This document shows positions 37,330 to 46,768 of a DNA stretch of 64,000 bases, piece by piece. The notes beneath the pieces were generated by a model, which saw nothing but the letters and a program-made list of their open reading frames with translations, ran no database searches and was not told the DNA's origin. Within the stretch, counting starts at the first letter, position 1; every line of letters begins with the position of its first letter. The translations under genes and the position numbers were made by a program. Source of the stretch: Labedella populi (lineage in GTDB: Bacteria > Actinomycetota > Actinomycetes > Actinomycetales > Microbacteriaceae); assembly GCF_004078655.1 (NCBI RefSeq), contig NZ_RZNC01000002.1:248001-312000 (forward strand). The letters are read 5' to 3'.

Positions 37330-37920
37330 ATGAGCCGCAACCACCCCCAGGACCGCTTCGACGTGAAGGGTCCCTCGGGACCCGCGCGCATCGGTGCGCA
37401 TCGCGCACCCGAGCCCGCCGGTCGGGGTTGGCGGGCCTTCGCGTGGGCGGCCGCCGCGACGGTCGTCCTCGTGGTCGTGGGCATCGTCGGGCTCCAACTC
37501 ATCACGAACCGGCTGGACCTCGACGCCGTGTTCCCGCAGCAAGGGGACGCGCAAGCCTCGGACGCTCCGTCCACTGCGGCCCCGTCGCCCGCCGCCGTCG
37601 ATCCGGACGCCCTCGTGACAGTGCTCAACGGGACGTCGACGAGCGGCCTCGCCGCTCAGGCCGTGGAGCAACTCGCCGCGGCGGGGTGGTCGCAGAACAT
37701 CGCCGTGAGCAACGCGGATGACGACACGGTCGAGACCACGACCGTCTACTACCAGGACCCGTCGCAAGAGGGTGCCGCCCGCGGGCTCGCCGAGGGTCTC
37801 GGGGTCGGCAGCATCACCCTCTCCGACGAGTTCACCATCCCGGTCGGAGAGGGGGAGGAGCCGATCCTCCAACTCGTCGTCGTCCTCGGCGCCGACTACA
37901 CTCCGCCGGACGCCGGCTGA
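37330..37920 (+). CDS. LytR C-terminal (LytR_C) domain membrane protein
   Basis: The 196-residue protein has a cytoplasmic N-terminus, one membrane helix (about residues 36-58, AFAWAAAATVVLVVVGIVGL), a Ser/Pro/Ala linker and an extracytoplasmic LytR_C domain (VTVLNGTSTSGLAAQAVEQL, then TTTVYYQDPSQEGAARGLAE). This domain occurs in actinobacterial envelope proteins of uncertain role. It follows the DUF3263 gene in the same orientation, a conserved pair that lies near groEL2 in mycobacteria, as it does here. Confidence 0.9.
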   Translation: MSRNHPQDRFDVKGPSGPARIGAHRAPEPAGRGWRAFAWAAAATVVLVVVGIVGLQLITNRLDLDAVFPQQGDAQASDAPSTAAPSPAAVDPDALVTVLNGTSTSGLAAQAVEQLAAAGWSQNIAVSNADDDTVETTTVYYQDPSQEGAARGLAEGLGVGSITLSDEFTIPVGEGEEPILQLVVVLGADYTPPDAG

Positions 37921-38059
37921 GCTCGGCGTCGGCTCTGACCAGGTTCGGAGGACGACGCTCGACCGGCCATCCGTCGCCCCGTGTTTCCCGCACGTTTCCG
38001 GGGTGCTGAGCCTCTGTAACCATTTCGGATTTCTCGTGTACGCGGAGACCCTCGATGGC

Positions 38060-38192
38060 TACTATCTGGAAGTGGTCGCACATGCTGCATCCCCGTTCGA
38101 CGACGGCGCCGCACGCATGATCGTCGCTCGGCGGCAGACCCGGCAGAGGCAACAGTCGCGTGCCGTGAGACACAGCAACATGGGAGTAAGGC
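38060..38192 (+). promoter_or_regulatory. Promoter and long 5' leader of the cold-shock gene
   Basis: TACTAT at 38060-38065 is a good -10. Transcription from it would give a leader of about 120 bases before the ATG at 38193, ending in GGGAGTAAGG just ahead of it. Long leaders are usual for csp genes and can act as thermosensors; I did not resolve a specific fold. The 139 bases before the -10 hold no gene. Confidence 0.5.
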
Positions 38193-38396
38193 ATGGCGAA
38201 CGGAACCGTGAAGTGGTTCAACGCTGAGAAGGGCTACGGTTTCATCACCGTGGACGGCGGAGGGCAGGACGTCTTCGTCCACTACTCCGCGATCGACATG
38301 AGCGGCTACAAGGTCCTCGAGGAGGGCCAGCAGGTCGTCTTCGAGGTGGGGACGGGCGCGAAGGGTCCCCAGGCCGAGTCGGTCCGTCTCGCGTAG
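38193..38396 (+). CDS. cspA: Cold-shock protein CspA
   Basis: The 67-residue protein is a single cold-shock domain. It carries RNP1 (KGYGFITV) and RNP2 (VFVHYSAI) after the usual [11 protein letters not shown] start. It binds single-stranded RNA and DNA and acts as an RNA chaperone and antiterminator. Length is typical. It is monocistronic, with its own leader and a strong terminator. Confidence 0.97.
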   Translation: MANGTVKWFNAEKGYGFITVDGGGQDVFVHYSAIDMSGYKVLEEGQQVVFEVGTGAKGPQAESVRLA

Positions 38397-38419
38397 ACAC
38401 TGACGGGGCTCACGTCCCG

Positions 38420-38455
38420 GAACGCCGCCGACCCCGATCGGCGGCGTTCGTCGTT
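38420..38455 (+). terminator. Terminator of cspA
   Basis: GAACGCCGCCGA and TCGGCGGCGTTC form a 12-bp perfect stem, then GTCGTTT. Confidence 0.85.
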
Positions 38456-38497
38456 TCCGGCGCGCCACGCGGCGCGGCGATCACCCTCCACGCTGGC

Positions 38498-38526
38498 TTG
38501 CACTCGCCGATCGAGAGTGCCAGAAT
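38498..38526 (+). promoter_or_regulatory. groEL: groEL promoter
   Basis: TTGCAC (38498-38503) and CAGAAT (38521-38526) are separated by 17 bases, a good SigA-type promoter about 68 bases before the ATG. Both CIRCE dyads overlap or follow it. Confidence 0.7.
38500..38520. promoter_or_regulatory. Upstream CIRCE-like element
   Basis: GCACTC-N9-GAGTGC is a shortened CIRCE dyad with the same 9-base spacer as the perfect copy 10 bases downstream. It fills the spacer of the groEL promoter, where HrcA binding would block RNA polymerase. Confidence 0.65.
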
Positions 38527-38530
38527 CGTG

Positions 38531-38557
38531 TTAGCACTCGCGTTATCTGAGTGCTAA
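38531..38557. promoter_or_regulatory. CIRCE operator (HrcA site)
   Basis: TTAGCACTC-N9-GAGTGCTAA matches the CIRCE consensus perfectly and lies 36 bases before the groEL ATG. Confidence 0.95.
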
Positions 38558-40213
<1,656 letters not shown>

Positions 40214-40253
40214 TCCGAACGCTCTGCGAGTCAGGGCACACCGCACCACGCAC

Positions 40254-40295
40254 GACGGCGGGGCGTCTCCTTCGGGAGGCGCCCCGCCGTCTTTT
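40254..40295 (+). terminator. Terminator of groEL
   Basis: GACGGCGGGGCGTCTCC pairs with GGGAGGCGCCCCGCCGTC (one small bulge, TTC loop), followed by TTTT. It also lies at the end of the convergent WXG100 gene. Confidence 0.9.
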
Positions 40296-40303
40296 CGCGC
40301 GCC

Positions 40304-40591
40304 TCAGCGGAAGAGTGCGGCGTTCTGCTGCTCGACGTCGACGTAGCTCTGCACGGAGCGATCGAGCGCCGTGTTGATGCTCGTGAGCGACTCCTCGACG
40401 CGCTGCTGCGTCGAGCGCCACTCGCCGACGACGCCCTGGAACGCCGCCGAGGCGGAGCCCGTCCACGACGACTGAAGCTCGGAGAGTTGCGCATGGAGCG
40501 ATGCACACTCCGAGCGCACCCGCTCGATCGTGCCGCGCATGCTCGCTGCGACCCTGGCTGCGGCCTCGCTGTCGACCTGGAACCTCGTCAT
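40304..40591 (-). CDS. WXG100-family (EsxA-like) protein, solitary
   Basis: The 95-residue helical hairpin protein has a W-x-G turn (SSWTGSASAAFQG, about residues 42-44), an N-terminal helix MTRFQVDSEAAARVAASMRG and a C-terminal VQSYVDVEQQNAALF. It has a GAAAGGGG ribosome site. Such proteins are exported by type VII (ESX) systems. No second Esx gene, EccC ATPase or other ESX component is nearby, so it must use a system elsewhere or have a different role. Confidence 0.88.
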   Translation of the reverse strand: MTRFQVDSEAAARVAASMRGTIERVRSECASLHAQLSELQSSWTGSASAAFQGVVGEWRSTQQRVEESLTSINTALDRSVQSYVDVEQQNAALFR

Positions 40592-40717
40592 GACACCCCT
40601 TTCGGTTGTGTGCATGCGACGTGCATGCACACGCCGACGGTAGGTCCGTCTCACGCGCGCGGGGCGGTCCAGGGGCTGCTGTGTGGACGAGTGAGCGAAA
40701 CGGAGGGCTGGGGTCGC

Positions 40718-42511
40718 CTAGTCCTCGTCCGAGCGCTGGGCGTCCGCCGAGGCATCGTGGACGGGAACGGCGAGGGGACCGTCATCGGGCAGCGGCGGCG
40801 GAGCGAGGGGGAGCTCGACGCGGAACGTCGCACCTCCACCCGGCGTCTCGACGACCGTGACCGTGCCGTGGTGCGCTGCGATGATGGACGCGACGATCGA
40901 GAGCCCCAGACCGCTGCCGCCCGTCTCGCGGGTACGCGATGAATCCGCTCTCCAGAAGCGCTGGAAGATCTTGTCCCGGATCTGGAGCGGGATCCCCTCC
41001 CCGTGGTCGATGACGGCGATCGTCGCCCGGCCCAGGATCGGATCCGCCGAGACGCCGACCTCGAGGGGCGAGTCGGGGGGAGTGAAGCGGAGAGCATTGC
41101 CCATGAGGTTCGCGACGACCTGACGCAGCTTGTTCTCCTCGGCGAAGACGATGGCCGGAACGTCCGGGGTGGGCCCCGTGAAGTGCACGGTCGGGTTCAG
41201 GGTCAGCTGCTGCTCGTCGTCCTCCTGCCCCTTCCGCGGGCGTCGTGAGCGCAGCCGGGCAAGGGTGCCGGCAGCGAGGGCCATCGGCCCCGTGGCGGTC
41301 GACGTGCCGTTGCGCGGCTTGGCGATCGTCGGAGGCGGCGGCGCCTGGATGGGGGTGGCCTCGGGCGATCGGGCGGGTGAGATCCGCGGGGGAGGGGAGT
41401 CGATGACGACGCGGATGTCACGCCCGGGCGACGCCGCGCGAGCGTCCATGACGGCGTCTCGCGCGATCGGTGTCAGGTCGACGCGTTCGAGGCGCAAGGG
41501 CTTGGTCTCATCGAGGCGGGCGAGTTCGAGAAGGTCCTCGACGAGCCCGCCCATCCGGATGGCCTCCTTCTCGATGCGCTCCATCGCTTGTGCGACGTCG
41601 TCGGGCTTCTGGAGCGCGCCCATGCGGTACAGCTCGGCGTAGCCGCGGACCGTGACGAGCGGCGTGCGCAGCTCGTGACTCGCGTCGCCCACGAAGCGGC
41701 GCATCTGCTCGTTCGCGCGTGCTCGATCGCGGAAGGCCCGATCGATGCGCGCGAGCATCGTGTTGAGGGAGCGGTTGAGCCGGCCGACCTCGGTGTTCGG
41801 CGTCGCCCCGGAGAGACGCTGGCTGAAGTCGCCGTCGGCGATGCGAGCGGCGGTGTGCTCGACCTCGCGCAGTGGCAGGAAGGTGTTCGTCACGAGGACG
41901 CGCGTGAGGAGCGCCCCGAGGACGATGACCCCGAGTCCGAGCCCGAAGAAGATCGTGAGGTAGGTCGCGACGATGGTGTCCGTGCCACGCATCGACGCCG
42001 CCACGTAGACGAGGGCGCACGAGTCGCAGCCTGGGGCGTAGACGGAGACGAAGCGGCCGCGGAACTCGGTGCCGCTGCCGACGGCGCTCGGCGTCGTCAC
42101 GATCGTGCCCGCGTCGGCGCTCGCGAGCGCCTTGTCGAACTGGATCCGGTCCCAGATACGCGGGGCCAGACGGTCGTCGCTGCTCCAGGACCGGTCGACG
42201 AGGGTGCCGTCCGACGAGTAGAGCGCCATGTAGAGGTCGTTCTGGGACGCCATAGCGAATGCGCTCGAGTCGCCGTCGATGTAAGCGCTGACCTTGCTCT
42301 CGGTCATCGTGCTGAGTTGCGCTTCGACTTGTGTCACGAGAGCGGGCTTCAGGATCGCCATCGTGCCGATGCCGGCGATCAGGAGGCCGAAGGTCAGGAC
42401 GAGCACCGTGACGCCGGTAATCTTCGTGCGGAGTGAGATGCCGTTCCACCAGTCACCGGACTTCTCGACGAGAGCCGTCCAGGAGTCGCGCTTGGGGGTG
42501 GCCTCCGTCAC
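40718..42511 (-). CDS. Sensor histidine kinase with proline-rich insert
   Basis: The 597-residue kinase has membrane helices near 30-53 and 182-205 and an extracytoplasmic sensor domain between them with a CxxC pair (GCDSCAL, Cys162 and Cys165). A HAMP domain follows (207-260), then HisKA with phospho-acceptor His279 (GDASHELRTPLVTVRG) and an ATPase domain (LRQVVANLMGNALRFT, VIDHGEGIPL, TGGSGLGLSIVASI). About 80 residues rich in Pro, Ala and Arg (about 372-452) are inserted between HisKA and ATPase. It phosphorylates the regulator encoded 14 bases upstream. The signal is unknown; the family resembles TrcS/TcrY/PhoR kinases. Confidence 0.9.
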   Translation of the reverse strand: MTEATPKRDSWTALVEKSGDWWNGISLRTKITGVTVLVLTFGLLIAGIGTMAILKPALVTQVEAQLSTMTESKVSAYIDGDSSAFAMASQNDLYMALYSSDGTLVDRSWSSDDRLAPRIWDRIQFDKALASADAGTIVTTPSAVGSGTEFRGRFVSVYAPGCDSCALVYVAASMRGTDTIVATYLTIFFGLGLGVIVLGALLTRVLVTNTFLPLREVEHTAARIADGDFSQRLSGATPNTEVGRLNRSLNTMLARIDRAFRDRARANEQMRRFVGDASHELRTPLVTVRGYAELYRMGALQKPDDVAQAMERIEKEAIRMGGLVEDLLELARLDETKPLRLERVDLTPIARDAVMDARAASPGRDIRVVIDSPPPRISPARSPEATPIQAPPPPTIAKPRNGTSTATGPMALAAGTLARLRSRRPRKGQEDDEQQLTLNPTVHFTGPTPDVPAIVFAEENKLRQVVANLMGNALRFTPPDSPLEVGVSADPILGRATIAVIDHGEGIPLQIRDKIFQRFWRADSSRTRETGGSGLGLSIVASIIAAHHGTVTVVETPGGGATFRVELPLAPPPLPDDGPLAVPVHDASADAQRSDED

Positions 42512-42525
42512 GCCGGGGCCGCGAT

Positions 42526-43221
42526 TCAGGGCTTCGCCGCTGCGGTCTTCAGCATGTAACCGAAGCCGCGCTTGGTCTGGATGAGCGGCTCGGCCGAGAA
42601 CTGGTCGAGCTTGCGGCGCAGGTAGGAGATATAGCTCTCGACGATGCCGGCGTCGCCGTTGAAGTCGTACTCCCAGACGTGGTCGAGGATCTGCGCCTTG
42701 CTGAGCACTCGGTTGGGGTTGAGCATGAGGTAGCGCAGGAGCTTGAACTCGGTGGGGCTCAACTCGACCGGCGTCGTCCCGACGAGGACCTCGTGCGTGT
42801 CCTGATCCATCGTGAGTTCGCCAGCGCGGATCACGGCGTCCTCGTCGGCCTGCATCGTGCGACGGAGGATCGCTTTGATGCGGGCGACGATCTCGTCGAG
42901 GCTGAACGGCTTCGTGACGTAGTCGTCGCCGCCGACGGTGAGGCCGGTGATCTTATCCTCCGTGTCGTCCTTGGCGGTCAGGAAGAGGATGGGGGCGGTG
43001 TATCCGGCGGAACGCAGTCGCTTGGTGACGCCGAAGCCGTTCATGTCGGGAAGCATCACGTCGAGGATGATGAGGTCCGGCTCTTCCTCGAGGACGGCGG
43101 AGATGGTCTGGGCGCCGTTTCCGACGGCGCGCACGGCGAATCCCGCGAAACGGAGACTCGTCGTGAGGAGGTCGCGAATGTTGGGTTCGTCGTCGACGAT
43201 CAGGATGCGTGGGCCGGTCAT
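42526..43221 (-). CDS. OmpR-family response regulator, PhoP/TrcR-like
   Basis: The 231-residue regulator has a canonical receiver (VDDEPNIRDLL, phospho-acceptor Asp54 in LIILDVMLPDMNG, TAKD and TKPFS) and a winged-helix output domain (VELSPTEFKLLRYLMLNPNR, LSKAQILDHVWEYDFNGDAG, VESYISYLRRKLD, TKRGFGYMLK). The IVESYISYLRRK and YDFNGD details resemble the PhoP/TrcR branch of actinobacterial regulators. It is the first gene of the pair with the sensor kinase. Targets cannot be read from this window. Confidence 0.9.
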   Translation of the reverse strand: MTGPRILIVDDEPNIRDLLTTSLRFAGFAVRAVGNGAQTISAVLEEEPDLIILDVMLPDMNGFGVTKRLRSAGYTAPILFLTAKDDTEDKITGLTVGGDDYVTKPFSLDEIVARIKAILRRTMQADEDAVIRAGELTMDQDTHEVLVGTTPVELSPTEFKLLRYLMLNPNRVLSKAQILDHVWEYDFNGDAGIVESYISYLRRKLDQFSAEPLIQTKRGFGYMLKTAAAKP

Positions 43222-43310
43222 GAGGCCATTATCTGCACGTTCCCTGGAACCTTCCTGAATGGGCGCGGCCGCCGCAACGCGCGTGGTGCCGAGGGCGGCA
43301 GAATGGCCCC

Positions 43311-44240
43311 ATGCCCTCCGCGTCCGCAGCTCTCTCGTCGCTCGCGGAGGGGGCCGCTCGTCGCGCTCCCGTCCGCCGGATCGGCGCCCGGACGTTCGAC
43401 TTCTCGTCGAGCGTGGCCGTCATGGCGGTGGTCAACCGCACCCCCGACTCCTTCTACGATCGCGGCCGCACCTTCGGGCTCGAGAGCGCCGTCGACGCGT
43501 GCGAGGCGGCCGTCGCGGCGGGCGCCGACTGGATCGACATCGGTGGTGTCCCCTTCGCACCCGGTCCGCCGCTGTCCGCTGAGGACGAACTCGACAGGGT
43601 CCTTCCGGTCGTCACGGCCGTCCGCGAGCGATCGGACGTCGTGATCTCGGTCGATACGTTCCTTCCCGCGGTCGCTCGTGCGTGTATCGCGGCGGGTGCC
43701 GACGTCATCAACGACACGACGGGTCTGTACCACCCCGAGATCGTGCCGGTCGTCGCCGACAGCGCCGCGACGCTCGTCATCACCCACAGCCTCGCCGCGC
43801 CGCGCACCGTGTACCCCCGCCCCCGCTACGACGACGTGGTGCGCGAGGTCGCGGCGTTCCTCGAGCACCGCGTGGACCGAGCGATGACCGGCGGGATGCC
43901 GGAGGAGCGGCTCGTCATCGATCCCGGGCACGACCTCAACAAGAACACGCTGCACAGTCTCGAGCTCACTCGCCGGCTCGCTGAGATCACCGCGATCGGG
44001 CTGCCGACACTTGTCGCCGTGTCGAACAAGGACTTCGTCGGGGAGAGCATCGACGCGCCGAAGAGCGAACGGCTCGAGGGCTCCCTCGCCGCGATGGTGC
44101 TGTGCATCGCCCAGGGAGCCCGGATCGTCCGCATGCACAACGTCGCCGAGGCCGTCGCGGCCGTGAGGATGACCGAGGCGATCCTCGGGTTCCGGGAACC
44201 GGCGGTGCTGCGGCACAACACGGGAGACGCCAATGAGTGA
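43311..44240 (+). CDS. folP: Dihydropteroate synthase family protein
   Basis: The 309-residue TIM-barrel protein has VMAVVNRTPDSFYDRGRTFG (DHPS motif), ADWIDIGGVPFAPG, ISVDTFLPAVARACIAAGAD, VINDTTGLYHPE and a late LVIDPGHDLNKNT with the conserved Asp-Pro-Gly. The usual GAESTRPG motif is changed to GGVPFAPG, so it belongs to the FolP2-like branch seen in mycobacteria, for which classical DHPS activity is doubtful. It overlaps the next gene by eight bases. Confidence 0.85.
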   Translation: MPSASAALSSLAEGAARRAPVRRIGARTFDFSSSVAVMAVVNRTPDSFYDRGRTFGLESAVDACEAAVAAGADWIDIGGVPFAPGPPLSAEDELDRVLPVVTAVRERSDVVISVDTFLPAVARACIAAGADVINDTTGLYHPEIVPVVADSAATLVITHSLAAPRTVYPRPRYDDVVREVAAFLEHRVDRAMTGGMPEERLVIDPGHDLNKNTLHSLELTRRLAEITAIGLPTLVAVSNKDFVGESIDAPKSERLEGSLAAMVLCIAQGARIVRMHNVAEAVAAVRMTEAILGFREPAVLRHNTGDANE

Positions 44241-45006
44241 GGCGGCTCTCGACCGGGTCTGGTCTCCGGGCGGCTCGATCGGGCGGGACACGGGCGACCA
44301 CGACGTGCTCGGCTGGTACGAGGAACGGGTTCCGACGGACGGCGCTCCCTGGCTGCGGGTGAACTTCGTCTCGAGCGTCGATGGTGCCGTGACGGTCGAC
44401 GGCCTCTCGGGCGGCCTCGGGTCCGCCGCCGATCGGCGCGTCTTCGATCTCCTGCGGGTGGCGTGCGATGTCGTCGTCGTCGCGGCCGGAACGGTCCGTG
44501 CCGAGGGCTACGGCCCCCTCGTCGTCGACGATCACCATTCGCGCCTGCGTACATCGCTCGGATTCGCGGCTCAGCCGCGCTTCGGCATCGTCTCGAACTC
44601 GCTCGATCTCGATCCTGACGACCGCATCTTCCGCGACGCCCCCGTACGCCCGTTGGTCCTGACGTCGCGGGCCGCGGACCGGGGAAAGGCCATCGCACTC
44701 GAGCGCGTCGCCGACGTGATCGAATGCGGGGACGAGAACGTCGATGGAGCGGAGTTGCGTCGTGCTTTGTGGGCGCGCGACCTCCGTCGCATCCATTCGG
44801 AGGGCGGCCCCGCGCTGTTCGGCGAACTGATCCGCAGCGACGCCGTCGACGAGGTCTGTCTCACCGTGACGCCGCTGCTCGCGGGAGGCGATGCCGGCCG
44901 CATCGCGTCGGGCGCTGTGCCCGACGTGCCGCGGGCGCTGAGGCTCGCCCACGTCGTCGAGGCGGACGGAGCACTGCTCCTGCGTTACGTCCGCTCCGGA
45001 TCCTGA
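44233..45006 (+). CDS. RibD C-terminal / DHFR-fold pyrimidine reductase
   Basis: The 257-residue protein has the RibD_C (reductase) fold: WLRVNFVSSVDGAVTVDGLSGGLGS, a dinucleotide-binding AGTVRAEGYGPL and IHSEGGPALFGELI, plus TVTPLLAGGD near the end. Full-length RibD would carry an N-terminal deaminase, which is missing. A mycobacterial member of this stand-alone group can act as a dihydrofolate reductase. Coupling to the DHPS-like gene therefore makes a folate or pterin role more likely than riboflavin synthesis; this is an inference. Confidence 0.85.
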   Translation: MSEAALDRVWSPGGSIGRDTGDHDVLGWYEERVPTDGAPWLRVNFVSSVDGAVTVDGLSGGLGSAADRRVFDLLRVACDVVVVAAGTVRAEGYGPLVVDDHHSRLRTSLGFAAQPRFGIVSNSLDLDPDDRIFRDAPVRPLVLTSRAADRGKAIALERVADVIECGDENVDGAELRRALWARDLRRIHSEGGPALFGELIRSDAVDEVCLTVTPLLAGGDAGRIASGAVPDVPRALRLAHVVEADGALLLRYVRSGS

Positions 45007-45036
45007 CCCGGGCCACGACCACGGCCAACCGGTCTG

Positions 45037-46677
45037 TCAGGCGGCGATCGTGTCCGCGTCGAGGATCGTGTAGCTGTAGCCCTGCTCGGCGAGGAATCGC
45101 TGTCGGTTCTGGGCGAAGTCCTGATCGACCGTGTCGCGCGCGACGAGGGTGTAGAAACTCGCGGGGATGCCCGACTCCTTCGGCCGCAGGAGTCGGCCGA
45201 GACGCTGCGCCTCCTCTTGGCGGGACCCGAACGATCCCGAGACCTGGATCGCGACCGTGGCCTCCGGTAGATCGACTGAGAAGTTCGCGACCTTCGAGAC
45301 GACGAGAATCTTCTCCTCCCCGACCCGGAAGGCCTGGTAGAGCCGCTCCCGCTCGTCGATGGGGGTCGAGCCGGTGATGCTCGGCGCACCGAGCGTCTGC
45401 GCGATCTCGTCGATCTGATCGAGGTACTGGCCGATCACGAGGATGCGCTCGCCGTCGTGCCGGTCGATGAGGCGCCGCACGACGTCGAGCTTCGCAGGAG
45501 CGGTCGCGGCGAGCCGGTATCGCTCGTCGTCGGCGGACGCGGCGTAACTCATCCGGTCGCTCGCGGGCAGATCGACCCGGACCTCGTAGCACGTGGCCGG
45601 CGAGATGTAGCCCTGGGCCTCGATCTCCTTCCAGGGCGCATCGAAGCGCTTGGGCCCGATGAGGCTGAACACGTCGCCCTCCCGGCCGTCCTCGCGCACG
45701 AGCGTCGCGGTCAGGCCGAGTCGTCGGCGGGCCTGTAGTTCGGCCGTCAGCTTGAACACCGGGGCGGGGAGCAAGTGCACCTCGTCATAGATCACGAGGC
45801 CCCAGTCGAGGGCGTCGAGGAGAGCGAGGTGGGCGTACTCGCCCTTCCGCTTGGCGGTGAGGATCTGGTAGGTAGCGATCGTCACCGGTCGCACCTCCTT
45901 GGTCTCCCCCGAGTACTCGCCGATCTCCTCGGGGGTGAGGCTCGTACGACGGAGCAACTCGTCGCGCCACTGTCGAGCCGACACGGTGTTCGTGACGAGG
46001 ATGAGCGTGGTCGTGGCGGCCGTCGCCATGGCACCGGCTCCCACGATCGTCTTGCCGGCGCCGCACGGCAGCACGACGACTCCGGAGCCTCCGTCGAAGA
46101 AACTCGACACCGCTTGCGACTGGTAGTCGCGCATCGACCACCCCGACTCCGCGAGGTCGATCGCGTGCGGAGTCCCCGGCGTGTAGCCGGCGAGGTCCTC
46201 CGCGGGCCATCCGAGCTTCACGAGCTCTTGCTTGAGCTGGCCGCGGGCCCACGCGTCGACGAGGAAGACGTTGGGCGCGGGGTGCCCGATCAGGAGCGGG
46301 GCGATGCGCTTGGCGCGTGAGACTTCGGCGAGTACGGCCTCATCCGTCGAGCGGAGGACGAGAGCTCCGTCGTCGCCGCGCTCGATGACCAGGCGGCCAT
46401 AACGGGACACGGTGTCCTCGATGTCGATCACGACGCTCTGCGGCAACGGGAACTTCGAGAAGCGCTCGAGGGTGGCGATCATGTCGGCGGCCTCGTGTCC
46501 CGCCGCGCGTGCGTTCCACAGCCCCAACCGGGTGATCCGGTAGGTGTGGACGTGCTCCGGCGCGCGTTCCAGCTCGGCGAAGACAGCGAGTTCGTGGCGC
46601 ACATCGTCTGCCTGGGGGTGGGCGACCTCGAGCAGTACGGTGCGGTCGCTTTGGACGATGAGCGGGCCGTCGGACAT
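45037..46677 (-). CDS. XPB/ERCC3-type DNA repair helicase
   Basis: The 546-residue superfamily 2 helicase has an N-terminal damage-recognition-like region (1-180), then motif Ia SGWSMRDYQSQAVSSF, Walker A VLPCGAGKTIVG, DEVH box (VIYDEVHLLPAPVF), motif III (LGLTATLVREDG, the RED motif) and a C-terminal helicase domain (KILVVSKVANFSVDLPEA, RQEEAQRLGRLLRPKE). It is the bacterial homologue of eukaryotic XPB, known in mycobacteria as Ercc3, a 3'-5' helicase. It shares the strand with its usual neighbour, the helicase-associated protein, 91 bases upstream. Confidence 0.94.
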   Translation of the reverse strand: MSDGPLIVQSDRTVLLEVAHPQADDVRHELAVFAELERAPEHVHTYRITRLGLWNARAAGHEAADMIATLERFSKFPLPQSVVIDIEDTVSRYGRLVIERGDDGALVLRSTDEAVLAEVSRAKRIAPLLIGHPAPNVFLVDAWARGQLKQELVKLGWPAEDLAGYTPGTPHAIDLAESGWSMRDYQSQAVSSFFDGGSGVVVLPCGAGKTIVGAGAMATAATTTLILVTNTVSARQWRDELLRRTSLTPEEIGEYSGETKEVRPVTIATYQILTAKRKGEYAHLALLDALDWGLVIYDEVHLLPAPVFKLTAELQARRRLGLTATLVREDGREGDVFSLIGPKRFDAPWKEIEAQGYISPATCYEVRVDLPASDRMSYAASADDERYRLAATAPAKLDVVRRLIDRHDGERILVIGQYLDQIDEIAQTLGAPSITGSTPIDERERLYQAFRVGEEKILVVSKVANFSVDLPEATVAIQVSGSFGSRQEEAQRLGRLLRPKESGIPASFYTLVARDTVDQDFAQNRQRFLAEQGYSYTILDADTIAA

Positions 46678-46768
46678 GAGGGTCAAGTCTAGGCGGCGTT
46701 GCGGGTCGTGGGTGCACGGGAGTGGCCGAGCGGCCGGTGGAGGGGTGTGGTCGTACACACCTCGACGG

